From Bacteroidaceae bacterium (GTDB lineage: Bacteria; Bacteroidota; Bacteroidia; Bacteroidales; Bacteroidaceae): 64,000 bases of DNA. Location: NCBI GenBank assembly GCA_017552435.1, contig JAFZPZ010000015.1, positions 1-64,000 on the forward strand, given 5' to 3'. The translations under genes were made by a program, and so were the position numbers. Of this stretch, positions 32,211 to 41,031 are shown piece by piece. Below the pieces are notes generated by a model. The model was not told the DNA's origin. It saw only the letters and a program-made list of their open reading frames with translations, and searched no databases. Position 1 is the first letter of the stretch, and each line of letters begins with the position of its first letter.

Positions 32211-34610
32211 TCAGAGTTCAATCAACACTCGTGCATTTATCATGCGGCCGGTCAGGTAGTTGGGTACGGCGTACTGGCGGTTGCTGATGTCGGTTATCCA
32301 ATAGTAGCTGCTGACGTTGTTGAGGCCGAAGATATTGAAGCAGTCCAACCCGAGCCAGATGTTGCGCAGATACTTCGCACGGCGCAGGTGGTGGTCTTCG
32401 TTGTCGATGAGGCGGTAGTTCATGCCGATGTCGAAACGGCGGTAGGCCGGAGCCCTGAAGACATTGCGTTCGAGGCCCGTGTGGGGCGGTCCGAAGGGCA
32501 GTCCGTCGGCAAATGTAGCCTTCAGGTTCATTTTCCATCGGGTTGTTCCTGGGAAGTAGTCGCTGAAGAAGAGGTTGATGTTGTAGCGCTGGTCGGTGGG
32601 CTGCGGAATCGTTTGGCCGTTCAGGTTCATCTTGGCCCTCATCAGACCGAAACTGATCCACGAGTCGGTGCCGGGCACGAACTCGCCATATACCTTGAAG
32701 TCGGCTCCCACAACATAACCCGTCGCACAGTTGTTGCCATAATAGACAATCTTCAGGTTATTTACATTGTAGGGGTTCATCTTCCACTGGGCCTTGTAAT
32801 AGAGCTCGGTGGTGAACTTGAAGGGTCGTTCGGCAATCTTGAACTTATACTCCATACCGGCCACAACCTGGAAGGATCGCTGGGACTTGATGTTCTGGTT
32901 CAGCTGGACGGTGGTATTGCCCGCCACGGTGACGGTGTCGCGTAGTTCCTTGTAGAAGGGGCGCTGGTCGTAGAGACCTGCAGCGAGGCGGAATGTGAAG
33001 TTGTCGTTGGAAGCTGGCACGAACCCGATGCTGGCGCGGGGGCTGAAGAGCCACTCCTTGTTCCATCCCCAATAGCTGAGGCGCATACCGTAGTTGAGAC
33101 TGAGTATGCCCATACGGCTCTCCTTGCGGTATGTGTCCTGGGCATAAAATTCAAAGTGATTGGCATCGATGGAGTTCTTGGCGCGCATGTTGTAGATGAC
33201 CTGCAGCTCGGTACCTGTGTGCGGCACGCTGTAGCCGCTGCTGTCGCGGTACTCCCATTCGTTCGCGTTCTCGCGCACCTTCTCGTGCTTCCAGCCGATG
33301 CCTGTCTGCATCTGATGGTAGCCCTTCTTCAGTTCATAGTCGAGCTTGAGGGCCTGGACGGAGCTGTAGAGGAAGTTGCGGGCGTGCTCCATGTAGGTAC
33401 CCACGCCAAGCTCTTTGCCGCCATTCGTCTCGTTGAGCCAGTACTCTCCCCGTATGTCGTAGGTCTCCTTCTCGCGGTTGTTGAAAGCCGAAGCGGTGAG
33501 GCTGATGGCTCCGGTCTTCCCGAACCGTCGGGCTGCGCGAACGGTGCCGAAGAGCGTTTGAAACTGGTCCTCTTCTTTGCCATCGAAATAAACCTTGAAG
33601 CTCTTCGCGTCGTCCCGCGTTCCGAAGTTCGTCTCGCGGTCGGTAGGGGTAAAGTTGTAGTTGTTGCGATTGATATAGACGATGGCATCGAAGGTCCAGT
33701 CCCGCGAGGGAGCCCAGCGCAGATAGGCCTGGTAGTCAAGGAAGTTGGGCTTGTACTCGCCCTTCGTCTCCAGGCTGCCGAACAGGTACTGGTTGGTCTT
33801 GTAGCGTAATCCGTTGCTGAAGGAGAACTTCCTGTTACCGTAGCCCACATAGACGTTCGCTCCGAGCAGGCTTGCAGCAACAGAAGACTCGAAGCGCTCG
33901 GGATGGGCGTAGGTAATGTCGAGCACGCTGGACATCTTGTCGCCGTATTTAGCCTCGAATCCGCCCGCCGAGAAGTTAATCTTCTCCACCATGTCGCTGT
34001 TGATGACGGAGAGGCCCTCCTGCTGTCCGCTGCTGATGAGCATGGGACGATAGACCTCGACGCCGTTGATATAGACACAGTTCTCGTCGAACGAGCCGCC
34101 GCGCACATTGTATTGGCTGCTCAGCTCGTTGTGTGTGCTGACACCTGCCTGGGTCGCCACCAGTTCCTCGACAGCATTGCCCGAAGTGCTGGGCATGCGC
34201 TTCAGGTCTTTTTTGTTAAGTTCCTGCATCGAGCCCATCTGTCGGCGTGTCTCTGCAACAGTCACCTCGGCCATATCCTTGCCGCTTTCGCGCATCACGA
34301 TGTTTAGCGTCAGGTTACCCTTGGGATTCTTCAGTACACGCTTGCGCGTGTCGTAGCCTATCATGCTGTAAACGACAACCACACTGTCGGCAGTAGAGAA
34401 GGATAAACTGTATGTGCCATCCAACGCGGCTGTCGTGCCGATGGGCTGTCCCTCGATGCGTACCTGACATAGAGCAACAGGGTCTTGGCTCTCGTCCACT
34501 ACCTTTCCTTTCAGATGCACCTTGGCCGTGTCGGCCTGCTGCTCATCCTGAGCTGATATGTTCATTATACCCCAAAACAGGGGTAAAATGAATATAAAGA
34601 AACGTTTCAT
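32211..34610 (-). CDS. TonB-dependent receptor
   Basis: 799 residues with a signal peptide (MKRFFIFILPLFWGIMNISAQ). Domain order: carboxypeptidase-D-regulatory-like beta-sandwich (VHLKGKVVDESQDPVALCQV, about 30-115), plug (MPSTSGNAVEELVATQAGVS, NVRGGSFDENCVYINGVEVY), and a 22-strand barrel ending in an aromatic-poor RMINARVLIEL. Outer-membrane active transport of an unknown substrate. There is no SusD-like partner next to it, which argues against a classic glycan SusCD pair. ATG 34610 was chosen; upstream in-frame codons only translate a 7-bp repeat region. It is followed by the membrane AraC gene. Confidence 0.88.
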   Translation of the reverse strand: MKRFFIFILPLFWGIMNISAQDEQQADTAKVHLKGKVVDESQDPVALCQVRIEGQPIGTTAALDGTYSLSFSTADSVVVVYSMIGYDTRKRVLKNPKGNLTLNIVMRESGKDMAEVTVAETRRQMGSMQELNKKDLKRMPSTSGNAVEELVATQAGVSTHNELSSQYNVRGGSFDENCVYINGVEVYRPMLISSGQQEGLSVINSDMVEKINFSAGGFEAKYGDKMSSVLDITYAHPERFESSVAASLLGANVYVGYGNRKFSFSNGLRYKTNQYLFGSLETKGEYKPNFLDYQAYLRWAPSRDWTFDAIVYINRNNYNFTPTDRETNFGTRDDAKSFKVYFDGKEEDQFQTLFGTVRAARRFGKTGAISLTASAFNNREKETYDIRGEYWLNETNGGKELGVGTYMEHARNFLYSSVQALKLDYELKKGYHQMQTGIGWKHEKVRENANEWEYRDSSGYSVPHTGTELQVIYNMRAKNSIDANHFEFYAQDTYRKESRMGILSLNYGMRLSYWGWNKEWLFSPRASIGFVPASNDNFTFRLAAGLYDQRPFYKELRDTVTVAGNTTVQLNQNIKSQRSFQVVAGMEYKFKIAERPFKFTTELYYKAQWKMNPYNVNNLKIVYYGNNCATGYVVGADFKVYGEFVPGTDSWISFGLMRAKMNLNGQTIPQPTDQRYNINLFFSDYFPGTTRWKMNLKATFADGLPFGPPHTGLERNVFRAPAYRRFDIGMNYRLIDNEDHHLRRAKYLRNIWLGLDCFNIFGLNNVSSYYWITDISNRQYAVPNYLTGRMINARVLIEL

Positions 34611-34651
34611 CTTATATAATAACGAGAAAAGTGCCGATTTATTGTGAGAAA

Positions 34652-34682
34652 GTTCATAATTCATAGTCCATAGTTCATAGTT
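34652..34682. repeat. 7-bp tandem repeat (GTTCATA type)
   Basis: Four units GTTCATA, ATTCATA, GTCCATA, GTTCATA in the divergent region between the TonB receptor and the nitroreductase gene. Confidence 0.85.
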
Positions 34683-34688
34683 TTTTTG

Positions 34689-34696
34689 TACTTTTG
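34689..34696 (+). promoter_or_regulatory. -7 box of the nitroreductase gene
   Basis: TACTTTTG fits TAnnTTTG, about 22 bp before the ATG at 34719. The 7-bp array occupies the -33 region. Confidence 0.55.
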
Positions 34697-34718
34697 CCCC
34701 AAAATTATTCAATAATCA

Positions 34719-35249
34719 ATGAAATTTAGTGAATTGATAATGACAAGGCGCAGTATGCGCCAATTTACGGACGAACTCCTGAACGGTGACGATGTCAAAC
34801 TGTTGCTCAGGGCCGGACTGATGGCTCCGAGCAGCAAAGGCCTGCACAGTTATGAGTTCGTGGTAGTAGAAGACAAAGAAACGCTCGCAGCTCTGAGCCA
34901 GTGCAAGCAGGTTGGTTCCGACTTCCTGGGTGGCGCTCCGCTGGCTATCGTAGTGCTTGCCGACCCAGCCGTCAGCGATGTGTGGGTGGAAGATGCCTCG
35001 GTTGCTGCAACCCATATCCTGCTGCAGGCAGAAGACCTCGGACTGGGTGCCTGCTGGATACAGGTGCGTAACAGATTCGCTGCCGACGGACGTCCAACAG
35101 AAGAGATTGTGAAGTCCCTGCTCGGTATCCCCGAAGACCGTGGCGTGGTGTGCATCATTGCCGTCGGTCACAAGGGTATGGAACGCAAACCTCAGAACGA
35201 AGACCGTCTGAAATGGGAAAAAGTACACATTGGCCGTTTGGGAGATTAG
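34719..35249 (+). CDS. Nitroreductase family protein
   Basis: 176 residues. MTRRSMRQF (FMN-phosphate-binding RRSxRxF), LMAPSSKGLHSYEFVVV, the helix DASVAATHILLQAEDLGLGACWIQV and LLGIPEDRGVVCIIAVGHKG are the nitroreductase-fold motifs. It binds FMN and reduces quinones, nitro compounds or other acceptors with NAD(P)H. Length is typical. kdsC starts 50 bp downstream. Confidence 0.92.
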   Translation: MKFSELIMTRRSMRQFTDELLNGDDVKLLLRAGLMAPSSKGLHSYEFVVVEDKETLAALSQCKQVGSDFLGGAPLAIVVLADPAVSDVWVEDASVAATHILLQAEDLGLGACWIQVRNRFAADGRPTEEIVKSLLGIPEDRGVVCIIAVGHKGMERKPQNEDRLKWEKVHIGRLGD

Positions 35250-35299
35250 TCGTTTAGAAGAATTACTAATATCCCCAAACCACCAAACGACTAAGAAAA

Positions 35300-35818
35300 G
35301 TGATTAACTACGATCTGACAAAGATAAAGGCTCTTGTTTTCGATGTGGATGGTGTGCTCAGTGCAGAGACCATCCAAATGAACGACGAAGGAGTACTCAT
35401 GCGTTCTGTGAACACGAAGGACGGTTATGTTCTGCGGCTCGCAGTAACAATGGGGCTGCATGTGGCTATCATAACTGGGGCACGGGAAGAAGCCATCCGT
35501 CGTCGCTATGAAGGCCTACGCATCTACGATGTTTTCCTGGGAAGTTCTGTCAAGACTGACAGTCTGAAGAAGTTGCTCGAGAAATACAATCTGTCGGCAG
35601 ACGAGGTGCTCTATATGGGTGACGATATTCCCGATTATGAGGTGATGAAGCAAGTGGGACTGCCCTGCTGCCCTGCCGATGCAGCTCCGGAGATCAGGGA
35701 AATCAGTCGTTACGTCAGTCACCGAAATGGCGGCTACGGATGCGTCCGTGATGTCATAGAGCAAGTTCTCAAGGCTCAGGGCAAATGGATGGCAAACAAG
35801 GAAGCATTTAGCTGGTAA
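35300..35818 (+). CDS. kdsC: 3-deoxy-D-manno-octulosonate 8-phosphate phosphatase
   Basis: 172 residues, HAD superfamily C0 type. LVFDVDGVLS holds the catalytic Asp pair, AIITGAREEAIRRR the second motif, and YMGDDIPDYEVMKQVGLPCCPADA the third, as in KdsC tetramers. It releases Kdo from Kdo-8-phosphate for lipopolysaccharide core. The start is a GTG at 35300; no in-frame ATG precedes the HAD motif. maf follows 43 bp downstream after a GC-rich palindrome. Confidence 0.9.
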   Translation: MINYDLTKIKALVFDVDGVLSAETIQMNDEGVLMRSVNTKDGYVLRLAVTMGLHVAIITGAREEAIRRRYEGLRIYDVFLGSSVKTDSLKKLLEKYNLSADEVLYMGDDIPDYEVMKQVGLPCCPADAAPEIREISRYVSHRNGGYGCVRDVIEQVLKAQGKWMANKEAFSW

Positions 35819-35844
35819 GACCCCCTAACCCCCTTTAGGGGGAA
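35819..35844 (+). repeat. GC-rich palindromic repeat, copy 2
   Basis: A full copy with core CCCCCTTTAGGGGG preceded by GACCCCCTAA, directly after the kdsC stop codon. Confidence 0.85.
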
Positions 35845-35861
35845 TAATGTTTGAATGTTCA

Positions 35862-36473
35862 ATGAGAATAGTATTAGCAAGCAACTCACCTCGGCGCAGG
35901 GAACTGCTCTCCGGACTTGGCCTGGAATATGAGGTCCGAACCCTTCAGGGCCTCGATGAGTCCTATCCCGACGGACTTTCGATGGAGGAAATACCACAGT
36001 ACATCAGCCGGAAGAAAGCTGCGGCATACATGCTTGAGGAAGACGAGTTGCTCATCACAGCCGATACCATAGTCTGGCTCGATGGAGAGGTCCTGGGCAA
36101 ACCTGCCGACGAGGAAGAGGCCAGACAGATGCTTCGCAAACTCTCGGGCAAAACGCATCAGGTCATTACGGGTGTTACTTTAACGTACAATGAACAATGT
36201 ACAATGAACAATGAAAATAAGCAGCATTCCTTTGCCTCCGTCAGTCAGGTCACTTTCGCTCAGCTCTCCGATGCCGAGATCGATTACTATGTCACTCATT
36301 ATCATCCTTTAGATAAGGCTGGAGCTTACGGCATTCAGGAATGGATAGGCTACATCGGTGTTACTTGCATCGAGGGCTCCTATTTCAATGTGATGGGCCT
36401 TCCCGTGCAACGGCTCTATACCGAAATGAAGAAACTAAATTTAGACCCCCTAATCCCCTTTAGGGGGAAATAA
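35862..36473 (+). CDS. maf: Maf family nucleotide pyrophosphatase
   Basis: 203 residues starting MRIVLASNSPRRRELLSGLG, the Maf signature with the Ser-Arg-Arg substrate loop; ITADTIVWLDGEVLGKP has the catalytic Asp. Maf proteins hydrolyse dTTP/UTP or modified nucleotides. Two oddities: residues coded by 36187-36214 (YNEQCTMNNEN) come from a 7-bp tandem repeat inserted in the loop before the conserved QVTFAQLSDAEIDYYV, and the last residues (LDPLIPFRGK) and stop are made by a GC-rich palindromic repeat. The upstream ATG at 35847 would add five residues and is less likely. Confidence 0.92.
   Translation: MRIVLASNSPRRRELLSGLGLEYEVRTLQGLDESYPDGLSMEEIPQYISRKKAAAYMLEEDELLITADTIVWLDGEVLGKPADEEEARQMLRKLSGKTHQVITGVTLTYNEQCTMNNENKQHSFASVSQVTFAQLSDAEIDYYVTHYHPLDKAGAYGIQEWIGYIGVTCIEGSYFNVMGLPVQRLYTEMKKLNLDPLIPFRGK
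36187..36214. repeat. 7-bp tandem repeat (ACAATGA) inside maf
   Basis: Four exact-register units ACAATGA, ACAATGT, ACAATGA, ACAATGA inside the maf coding region. Confidence 0.85.
36444..36469 (+). repeat. GC-rich palindromic repeat, copy 3
   Basis: GACCCCCTAATCCCC then TTTAGGGGG; it codes the C-terminal residues of Maf. Confidence 0.85.
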
Positions 36474-36502
36474 AGGGGGACAAACAAATACATTAAACAC
36501 CT

Positions 36503-37129
36503 ATGAATAATATTATTAAAAAAATTGTATTTTTCCCCCTAAAGGGAGTGGGAGGGGCTCTTGTTTTGCTATTTGTCTGTTTTGCTTGCTCAAAGAACGA
36601 CTACAGTTCCTATTGCCCCACTTGGTACGGTTTTTCCTATAAAACAGGCAGCTACCCCAATTATGTTCAGGGCCGTCCTGGCAGTAATATCTACTTAAAT
36701 GCCGGTGACTCGGTTCATATTACAGCCTGTCAGAAAGAACGTGGTCACCTCATCAATGGGACTTTCTATACATGGACTCTTTGTATAGATACACTCGACA
36801 CAAAAAATACTGAAGACCCCGATGATGATGAACTTGTTCATGCCAACATCGTATTTAACCAGCATACTAACTACGATGGTTATGCCGACGGAGCAAACGA
36901 CCCCGTTTGCCACATGCTCATCCCCGAAAGTGCGCGACCCAATTCGTTGGGCAAACCCGACACTGTCAAGTTCGTTGCGCGCTATATCTATAGCGGTCAG
37001 GGCGTTTCTATCGATAATGGAAACATCGTTGAGAACACATCCTACAATGGTCGTATTACACCACAGAGCGGTCCTACCGCAGGCGGTGCTACCGGGAACT
37101 TCTATTTCAGAGTAAATACAAATTATTAA
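36503..37129 (+). CDS. Predicted lipoprotein of unknown function
   Basis: 208 residues. The N-terminus is MNNIIKKIVFFPLKGVGGAL, then LVLLFVCFACSKND with a lipobox (Cys at about 30). The PLKGVGG part is coded by a GC-rich palindromic repeat (36533-36558) lying in the signal peptide. The mature part has no motif I recognise: it starts YSSYCPTWYGF, contains an acidic segment TEDPDDDE and ends NFYFRVNTNY, likely beta-rich. It lies 29 bp after maf and converges on the MBL hydrolase gene. Function unknown. Confidence 0.65.
   Translation: MNNIIKKIVFFPLKGVGGALVLLFVCFACSKNDYSSYCPTWYGFSYKTGSYPNYVQGRPGSNIYLNAGDSVHITACQKERGHLINGTFYTWTLCIDTLDTKNTEDPDDDELVHANIVFNQHTNYDGYADGANDPVCHMLIPESARPNSLGKPDTVKFVARYIYSGQGVSIDNGNIVENTSYNGRITPQSGPTAGGATGNFYFRVNTNY
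36533..36558 (-). repeat. GC-rich palindromic repeat, copy 4
   Basis: CCCCCTAAAGGGAG followed by TGGGAGGGGCTC, inside the signal-peptide codons of the lipoprotein gene. Confidence 0.75.
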
Positions 37130-37156
37130 GGGAAATCCTTGCAGCAAAGGCATACG

Positions 37157-37918
37157 TCAGACCTCAAGCACTAGGCCGTCGTAGGCATAGTGGAAACCCT
37201 CGGGAAGTTTTTCTTCCTCAACGGCATGTAGGCCTAAGTGGTGGCTCATGTGGATGAAGTAGGTGGGCACTGTGCCGAGACTTTGGCTGAAGGCGATGGC
37301 TTGTTCCACGGTCTGGTGCGTGAGGTGCGGGGTGTGTCGCAACGCCCCGACAATGAGCAATCGGATGCCTTGGAGCAAAGGCAGCGAAGAATCGAAAAGA
37401 CCCGTCATGTCGGTGAGGTAGGCCACATCCCCAATGCGATACCCCAAAATGGGCAGCTTCCCATGCATCACGCGCAAGGCTGTGACCGAAAGCGAACCGA
37501 ACTGCATGCGGTCGCCCTCCTTTATCTCGTGCAATTCCAACTTAGGAACGCCTGGATAGCTGTTCCGTACCAAACAATAAGGGAGCCGCTGCCGTAGGTG
37601 TTCGCAAGCATAGTCATCGGCATAAAGAGGCAGTGTGCGGTCGAAAGTAAACGGACGGAGGTCGTCAATGCCACCCACATGGTCGTAGTGCTCGTGGGTG
37701 ATGAGGACGGCATCCAATGGATTCCGCATCCCGATGCGTAACATCTGTTCGCGAAAATCGGGGCCACAGTCCAACAGAAGGCGCGTGTCGCCCTCCTCGA
37801 AGAAAGCAGAAGCTCGTAGGCGGCGGTCGCGAGGATCGCTGCTGGTACAAACCTCACACTGGCATCCTATAATAGGAACGCCGATGCTAGTGCCTGTTCC
37901 GAGGAAAGTTATCTTCAT
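37157..37918 (-). CDS. MBL-fold metallohydrolase (PhnP-like)
   Basis: 253 residues. ITFLGTGTSIGVPIIGCQCEVC at the start (with a Cys pair as in PhnP-type enzymes) and THEHYDHVGG (HxHxDH zinc motif) identify it; later zinc ligands are in MHGKLP, LTDMTG and MSHHLG. It likely hydrolyses a phosphodiester; the PhnP-like branch acts on cyclic phosphates, but the exact substrate is unknown. The start codon overlaps the murB stop by 4 bases on the minus strand, so the two are translationally coupled. Confidence 0.88.
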   Translation of the reverse strand: MKITFLGTGTSIGVPIIGCQCEVCTSSDPRDRRLRASAFFEEGDTRLLLDCGPDFREQMLRIGMRNPLDAVLITHEHYDHVGGIDDLRPFTFDRTLPLYADDYACEHLRQRLPYCLVRNSYPGVPKLELHEIKEGDRMQFGSLSVTALRVMHGKLPILGYRIGDVAYLTDMTGLFDSSLPLLQGIRLLIVGALRHTPHLTHQTVEQAIAFSQSLGTVPTYFIHMSHHLGLHAVEEEKLPEGFHYAYDGLVLEV

Positions 37919-38922
37919 ATAAAGTTTACCTCAGGTTCCAACTCTATGCCGAATTTGTCGGCGACATCGCTTCTGATGGCTTCGCAGAGTCTTTGTATGT
38001 CTTTGCCCGTTGCTCCGCCTTTGTTGACGATGACGAGAGCCTGACGGTCGTGAACGGCAGCAGGGCCGAGGCTCTTTCCCTTCCAGCCTGCCTGCTCGAT
38101 GAGCCATCCTGCCGCCAATTTTACCTTCCCTTTTTCTTCTGTAGGAAAATTCGGCATGGTTGGGTGCTCGGAGAGCAACTGCTCGACATTCTGTTGCGAT
38201 ACAATGGGGTTCTTGAAGAAACTGCCAGCATTGCCTTGCACAGCAGGATCGGGCAACTTGGCTCGGCGAATATCGATGATGATCTGGCGCAACTGCATAG
38301 CTGTGAGAGAGTTTTCTGTCAGCCCGGTCTGTTCAACGGTCTTGATTAGACCTCCGTACTGGAGCTTAGGCACAAAATGCTTGCTGAGGTGGAATGTAAC
38401 GCGAGTGATAGCGTATTTGCCCCACAATTCTTCTTTGAAGATGCTCTGGCGGTAACCATATTTGCAGTCGGCACACTTCCATGAGTGTTCTGTGCTGTCA
38501 GTCAAGCTGATGCCTTTTACTTCTTCAATCACATCGCAGGCCTCCACACCGTATGCACCGATGTTTTGCACAGCAGCAGCTCCTATCTGGCCTGGGATGA
38601 GTGAAAGGTTCTCCATTCCGTACCATCCTCGACGGATTGCCTGGGCGATGAAGTCGTCGCATATTTCGCCTGCACCGACTTCCACTAGTATCTCGTCGGC
38701 TGTTTCGTGCTTTATGGCAATTCCCTTTATCTCGGATTTGAGGACGATACCTGGGTAATCGCCAAGGAAAAGGAGGTTGCTGCCACAGCCGATATGGAGC
38801 ACAGGCAGGCCTGGATACTGGTTCCGGATGCGTGTCAGAGCCTCGCGAAGGGTTTGCTCCGAGTCGTAAGTGATGAGTTCGCGACAACGCGCATCAATGC
38901 CAAATGTGTTCTCAATTCTCAT
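37915..38922 (-). CDS. murB: UDP-N-acetylmuramate dehydrogenase
   Basis: 335 residues, FAD enzyme of peptidoglycan synthesis that reduces UDP-GlcNAc-enolpyruvate with NADPH. GCGSNLLF (FAD pyrophosphate loop), LSLIPGQIGAAAVQNIGAYG, the type I loop GYRQSIFK and GNAGSFFKNP (catalytic Ser) are all visible, as is the C-terminal EPEVNFI with the conserved Glu. It overlaps the DUF4348 gene by 11 bp upstream and the MBL gene by 4 bp downstream, giving a tight three-gene operon. Confidence 0.97.
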   Translation of the reverse strand: MRIENTFGIDARCRELITYDSEQTLREALTRIRNQYPGLPVLHIGCGSNLLFLGDYPGIVLKSEIKGIAIKHETADEILVEVGAGEICDDFIAQAIRRGWYGMENLSLIPGQIGAAAVQNIGAYGVEACDVIEEVKGISLTDSTEHSWKCADCKYGYRQSIFKEELWGKYAITRVTFHLSKHFVPKLQYGGLIKTVEQTGLTENSLTAMQLRQIIIDIRRAKLPDPAVQGNAGSFFKNPIVSQQNVEQLLSEHPTMPNFPTEEKGKVKLAAGWLIEQAGWKGKSLGPAAVHDRQALVIVNKGGATGKDIQRLCEAIRSDVADKFGIELEPEVNFI

Positions 38923-39769
38923 ATCTCGTAAGGCGCCAAGTACCTCTTTCTTTGGTAAATGTAAAGACTTCCTGCAGGCCGTTCGAAAGGCCGCTTTTGC
39001 GCAGTACTATTTTCTGCCCGCCGTAGCTTTGCCCTTTGCGAATGTTTGAAATGATGCCGCCGGGAACTTCTGGGCAGAAGGTCTGCCATTGGTTGGCATC
39101 GATGATGCCGTTGATGCTTCCATCTCCGTCTTCGGGATCTTGAATGGCAATATGTAGCGGGTTTGCGATGGATTGTGTCTGGAAGATACTGTCGTTGCAG
39201 AATTGTGCATAGAAACTGAGGAAATCGCCGAGGTCGTCATCCTCGAATGTTGCTTCGCGAATGGCATCCAGTTGCCAATGTCCTTGCTCTCGCAGGAAAT
39301 GAAAATTGCGGATAGTGCCGTCGTTGAGGTTGATGCGCTGCAGGCTGACAATAGTGTCTTCTTCCGACTCCTCTTCGTCTTCTTCCAGCATCTGCGAGGT
39401 ACTGCCGTAGAGTGTGGTGAAGTATTCGCCGGAGAGGAAACCAAACTCGAAATCAGGATCGAACTCTTCGAGCATTTCAGCCGGTCGTGTTGTGTGTTCC
39501 AGACGTAAAGGCTTTACTGTACGTTCGCGGCGCAAAGTGCGGCTGTGGAGATAGGCAAAGAGAAAATCATTGAAAACTCCGTCCAGAGCAGGACTTTCTT
39601 CTTGACTCAGGGAGAGCTCCTCTTTTTCCTGAACCAGCGTGTCGGCAGGTTCAGTTTCTTCATACTCTGCCTCATGCTCCTTGTTCCCTGTCCCTTGTTC
39701 GCTTCCTCCGCAGGAAAGTATGGCGGCAACTGTCACAGCAAACCCAATAACTTTACACTTAATGCTCAT
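38912..39769 (-). CDS. DUF4348 domain lipoprotein
   Basis: 285 residues, lipoprotein signal (VTVAAILSCGG, Cys20). A 45-residue Glu-rich linker follows, then a globular domain starting DGVFNDFLFAYLHSRTLRRERTVKPL and ending FTFTKERGTWRLTRYEN, which fits the Bacteroidales family DUF4348. A very acidic patch (LEEDEEESEEDT) lies in the middle. It is the first gene of the operon with murB and the MBL hydrolase. Function unknown; an outer-membrane or periplasmic role is expected. Confidence 0.72.
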   Translation of the reverse strand: MSIKCKVIGFAVTVAAILSCGGSEQGTGNKEHEAEYEETEPADTLVQEKEELSLSQEESPALDGVFNDFLFAYLHSRTLRRERTVKPLRLEHTTRPAEMLEEFDPDFEFGFLSGEYFTTLYGSTSQMLEEDEEESEEDTIVSLQRINLNDGTIRNFHFLREQGHWQLDAIREATFEDDDLGDFLSFYAQFCNDSIFQTQSIANPLHIAIQDPEDGDGSINGIIDANQWQTFCPEVPGGIISNIRKGQSYGGQKIVLRKSGLSNGLQEVFTFTKERGTWRLTRYEN

Positions 39770-39811
39770 TCTGCATCATAATGTCTAAAAATCGCACAAA
39801 GATACAAAAAA

Positions 39812-39842
39812 GTTCATAGTTCATAGTTCATAGTTCATAGTT
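39812..39842. repeat. 7-bp tandem repeat (GTTCATA), four perfect units
   Basis: Four identical units in the divergent region between the DUF4348 lipoprotein and pheS. Confidence 0.9.
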
Positions 39843-39900
39843 ATTTTATATTTCCTGTATTTTTTTCATTTTTCATTTTCCTTTTTTCATTTATTTATTG

Positions 39901-39908
39901 TACTTTTG
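39901..39908 (+). promoter_or_regulatory. -7 box of pheS
   Basis: TACTTTTG fits TAnnTTTG, 29 bp before the pheS ATG. No TTTG at -33. Confidence 0.55.
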
Positions 39909-39937
39909 CACCCGAAAACGGAAATAACGGCATTTTT

Positions 39938-40960
39938 ATGATACAAAGAATAGAACAATTGATGCAGGAAATTGCTGCTCTTCAGGCAAAAAACGCCCAG
40001 GAGGCAGAAGCCCTGCGCATCAAGTATCTGAGCAAGAAGGGTGAAATTTCTCAGTTGATGAATGATTTCAGAAGCGTGCCTGCAGAAATGAAGAAAGAGG
40101 TAGGCATGAAAATCAACGAGCTCAAGACCTTTGCCCAGGAAAAGATAAACGCTCTGAAGGACAGTGCCGGAGAGAGTGCTGTCACAGGTGCCGCTGCCAT
40201 CGATCTGACCCGCACTCCGTATCCCATTGCCTTGGGTTCGCGTCATCCCCTCACAATCGTCAAGAATGAAATCGTCGATATTTTCAGCCGTTTGGGCTTC
40301 ACACTTGCTGAAGGTCCGGAGGTGGAGGATGACTGGCACGTCTATAGCAGCCTTAACTTTGCCGACGACCATCCTGCCCGCGACATGCAGGACACATTCT
40401 TCGTGGAGTCGCACCCCGACATCATCCTGCGCAGCCACACCAGTAGCGTGCAGTCTCGTGTGATGGAGAAGACGCAGCCGCCCATTCGCATCCTTTGCCC
40501 AGGCCGCGTTTATCGTAACGAAGCCGTTAGTGCCCGCGCTCATTGCTTCTTCCATCAGATTGAGGGACTCTACATCGACAAGGGCGTCAGCTTTACCGAT
40601 CTGAAGCAGGTTCTGCTGTTGTTCGCGCAAGAACTCTTTGGCTCGGACACCAAGATACGCCTTCGTCCCAGCTATTTCCCCTTCACAGAACCCTCTGCCG
40701 AGATGGATGTCAGCTGCACAATCTGTGGCGGCAAAGGCTGTTCGATGTGTAAAGGTTCTGGCTGGCTCGAGATTCTCGGCTGCGGTATGGTTGACCCTGC
40801 TGTGCTTGATGCAAACGGCATAGACAGCAGCATCTATACGGGTTATGCCTTTGGAATGGGCATAGAGCGCATCACCAACCTGAAGTATCAGGTGAAAGAC
40901 CTGCGCATGTTCAGCGAGAACGACGTCCGCTTCCTCGACGAGTTCGTCAGCGCAAGGTAA
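39938..40960 (+). CDS. pheS: Phenylalanine-tRNA ligase alpha subunit
   Basis: 340 residues. N-terminal coiled coil (about 1-85), then the class II synthetase core: FTLAEGPEVEDDWHVY, motif 2 FHQIEGLYID and motif 3 GYAFGMGIERI. A CxxC pair set (CTICGGKGCSMCKG) in the insertion is a Bacteroidota feature that looks like a zinc knuckle. It charges tRNA-Phe with the beta subunit, which is not in this window. It ends at a strong bidirectional terminator. Confidence 0.97.
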   Translation: MIQRIEQLMQEIAALQAKNAQEAEALRIKYLSKKGEISQLMNDFRSVPAEMKKEVGMKINELKTFAQEKINALKDSAGESAVTGAAAIDLTRTPYPIALGSRHPLTIVKNEIVDIFSRLGFTLAEGPEVEDDWHVYSSLNFADDHPARDMQDTFFVESHPDIILRSHTSSVQSRVMEKTQPPIRILCPGRVYRNEAVSARAHCFFHQIEGLYIDKGVSFTDLKQVLLLFAQELFGSDTKIRLRPSYFPFTEPSAEMDVSCTICGGKGCSMCKGSGWLEILGCGMVDPAVLDANGIDSSIYTGYAFGMGIERITNLKYQVKDLRMFSENDVRFLDEFVSAR

Positions 40961-40977
40961 TCATAAAATATATAATG

Positions 40978-41010
40978 AGAGAGCCCGAGGTCGTGAACTT
41001 CGGGCTCTCT
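40978..41010. terminator. Bidirectional terminator between pheS and rpiB
   Basis: AGAGAGCCCGA (40978-40988) is perfectly complementary to TCGGGCTCTCT (41000-41010), 11-bp stem and 11-base loop, in the gap between convergent genes. Confidence 0.85.
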
Positions 41011-41031
41011 TCGTTATGTTGGCTGTGTTCT

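Noticed and set aside
34611-34712. Extended N-terminus of the TonB receptor
   Set aside because: The extra codons only translate a 7-bp repeat region; the signal peptide begins at 34610.
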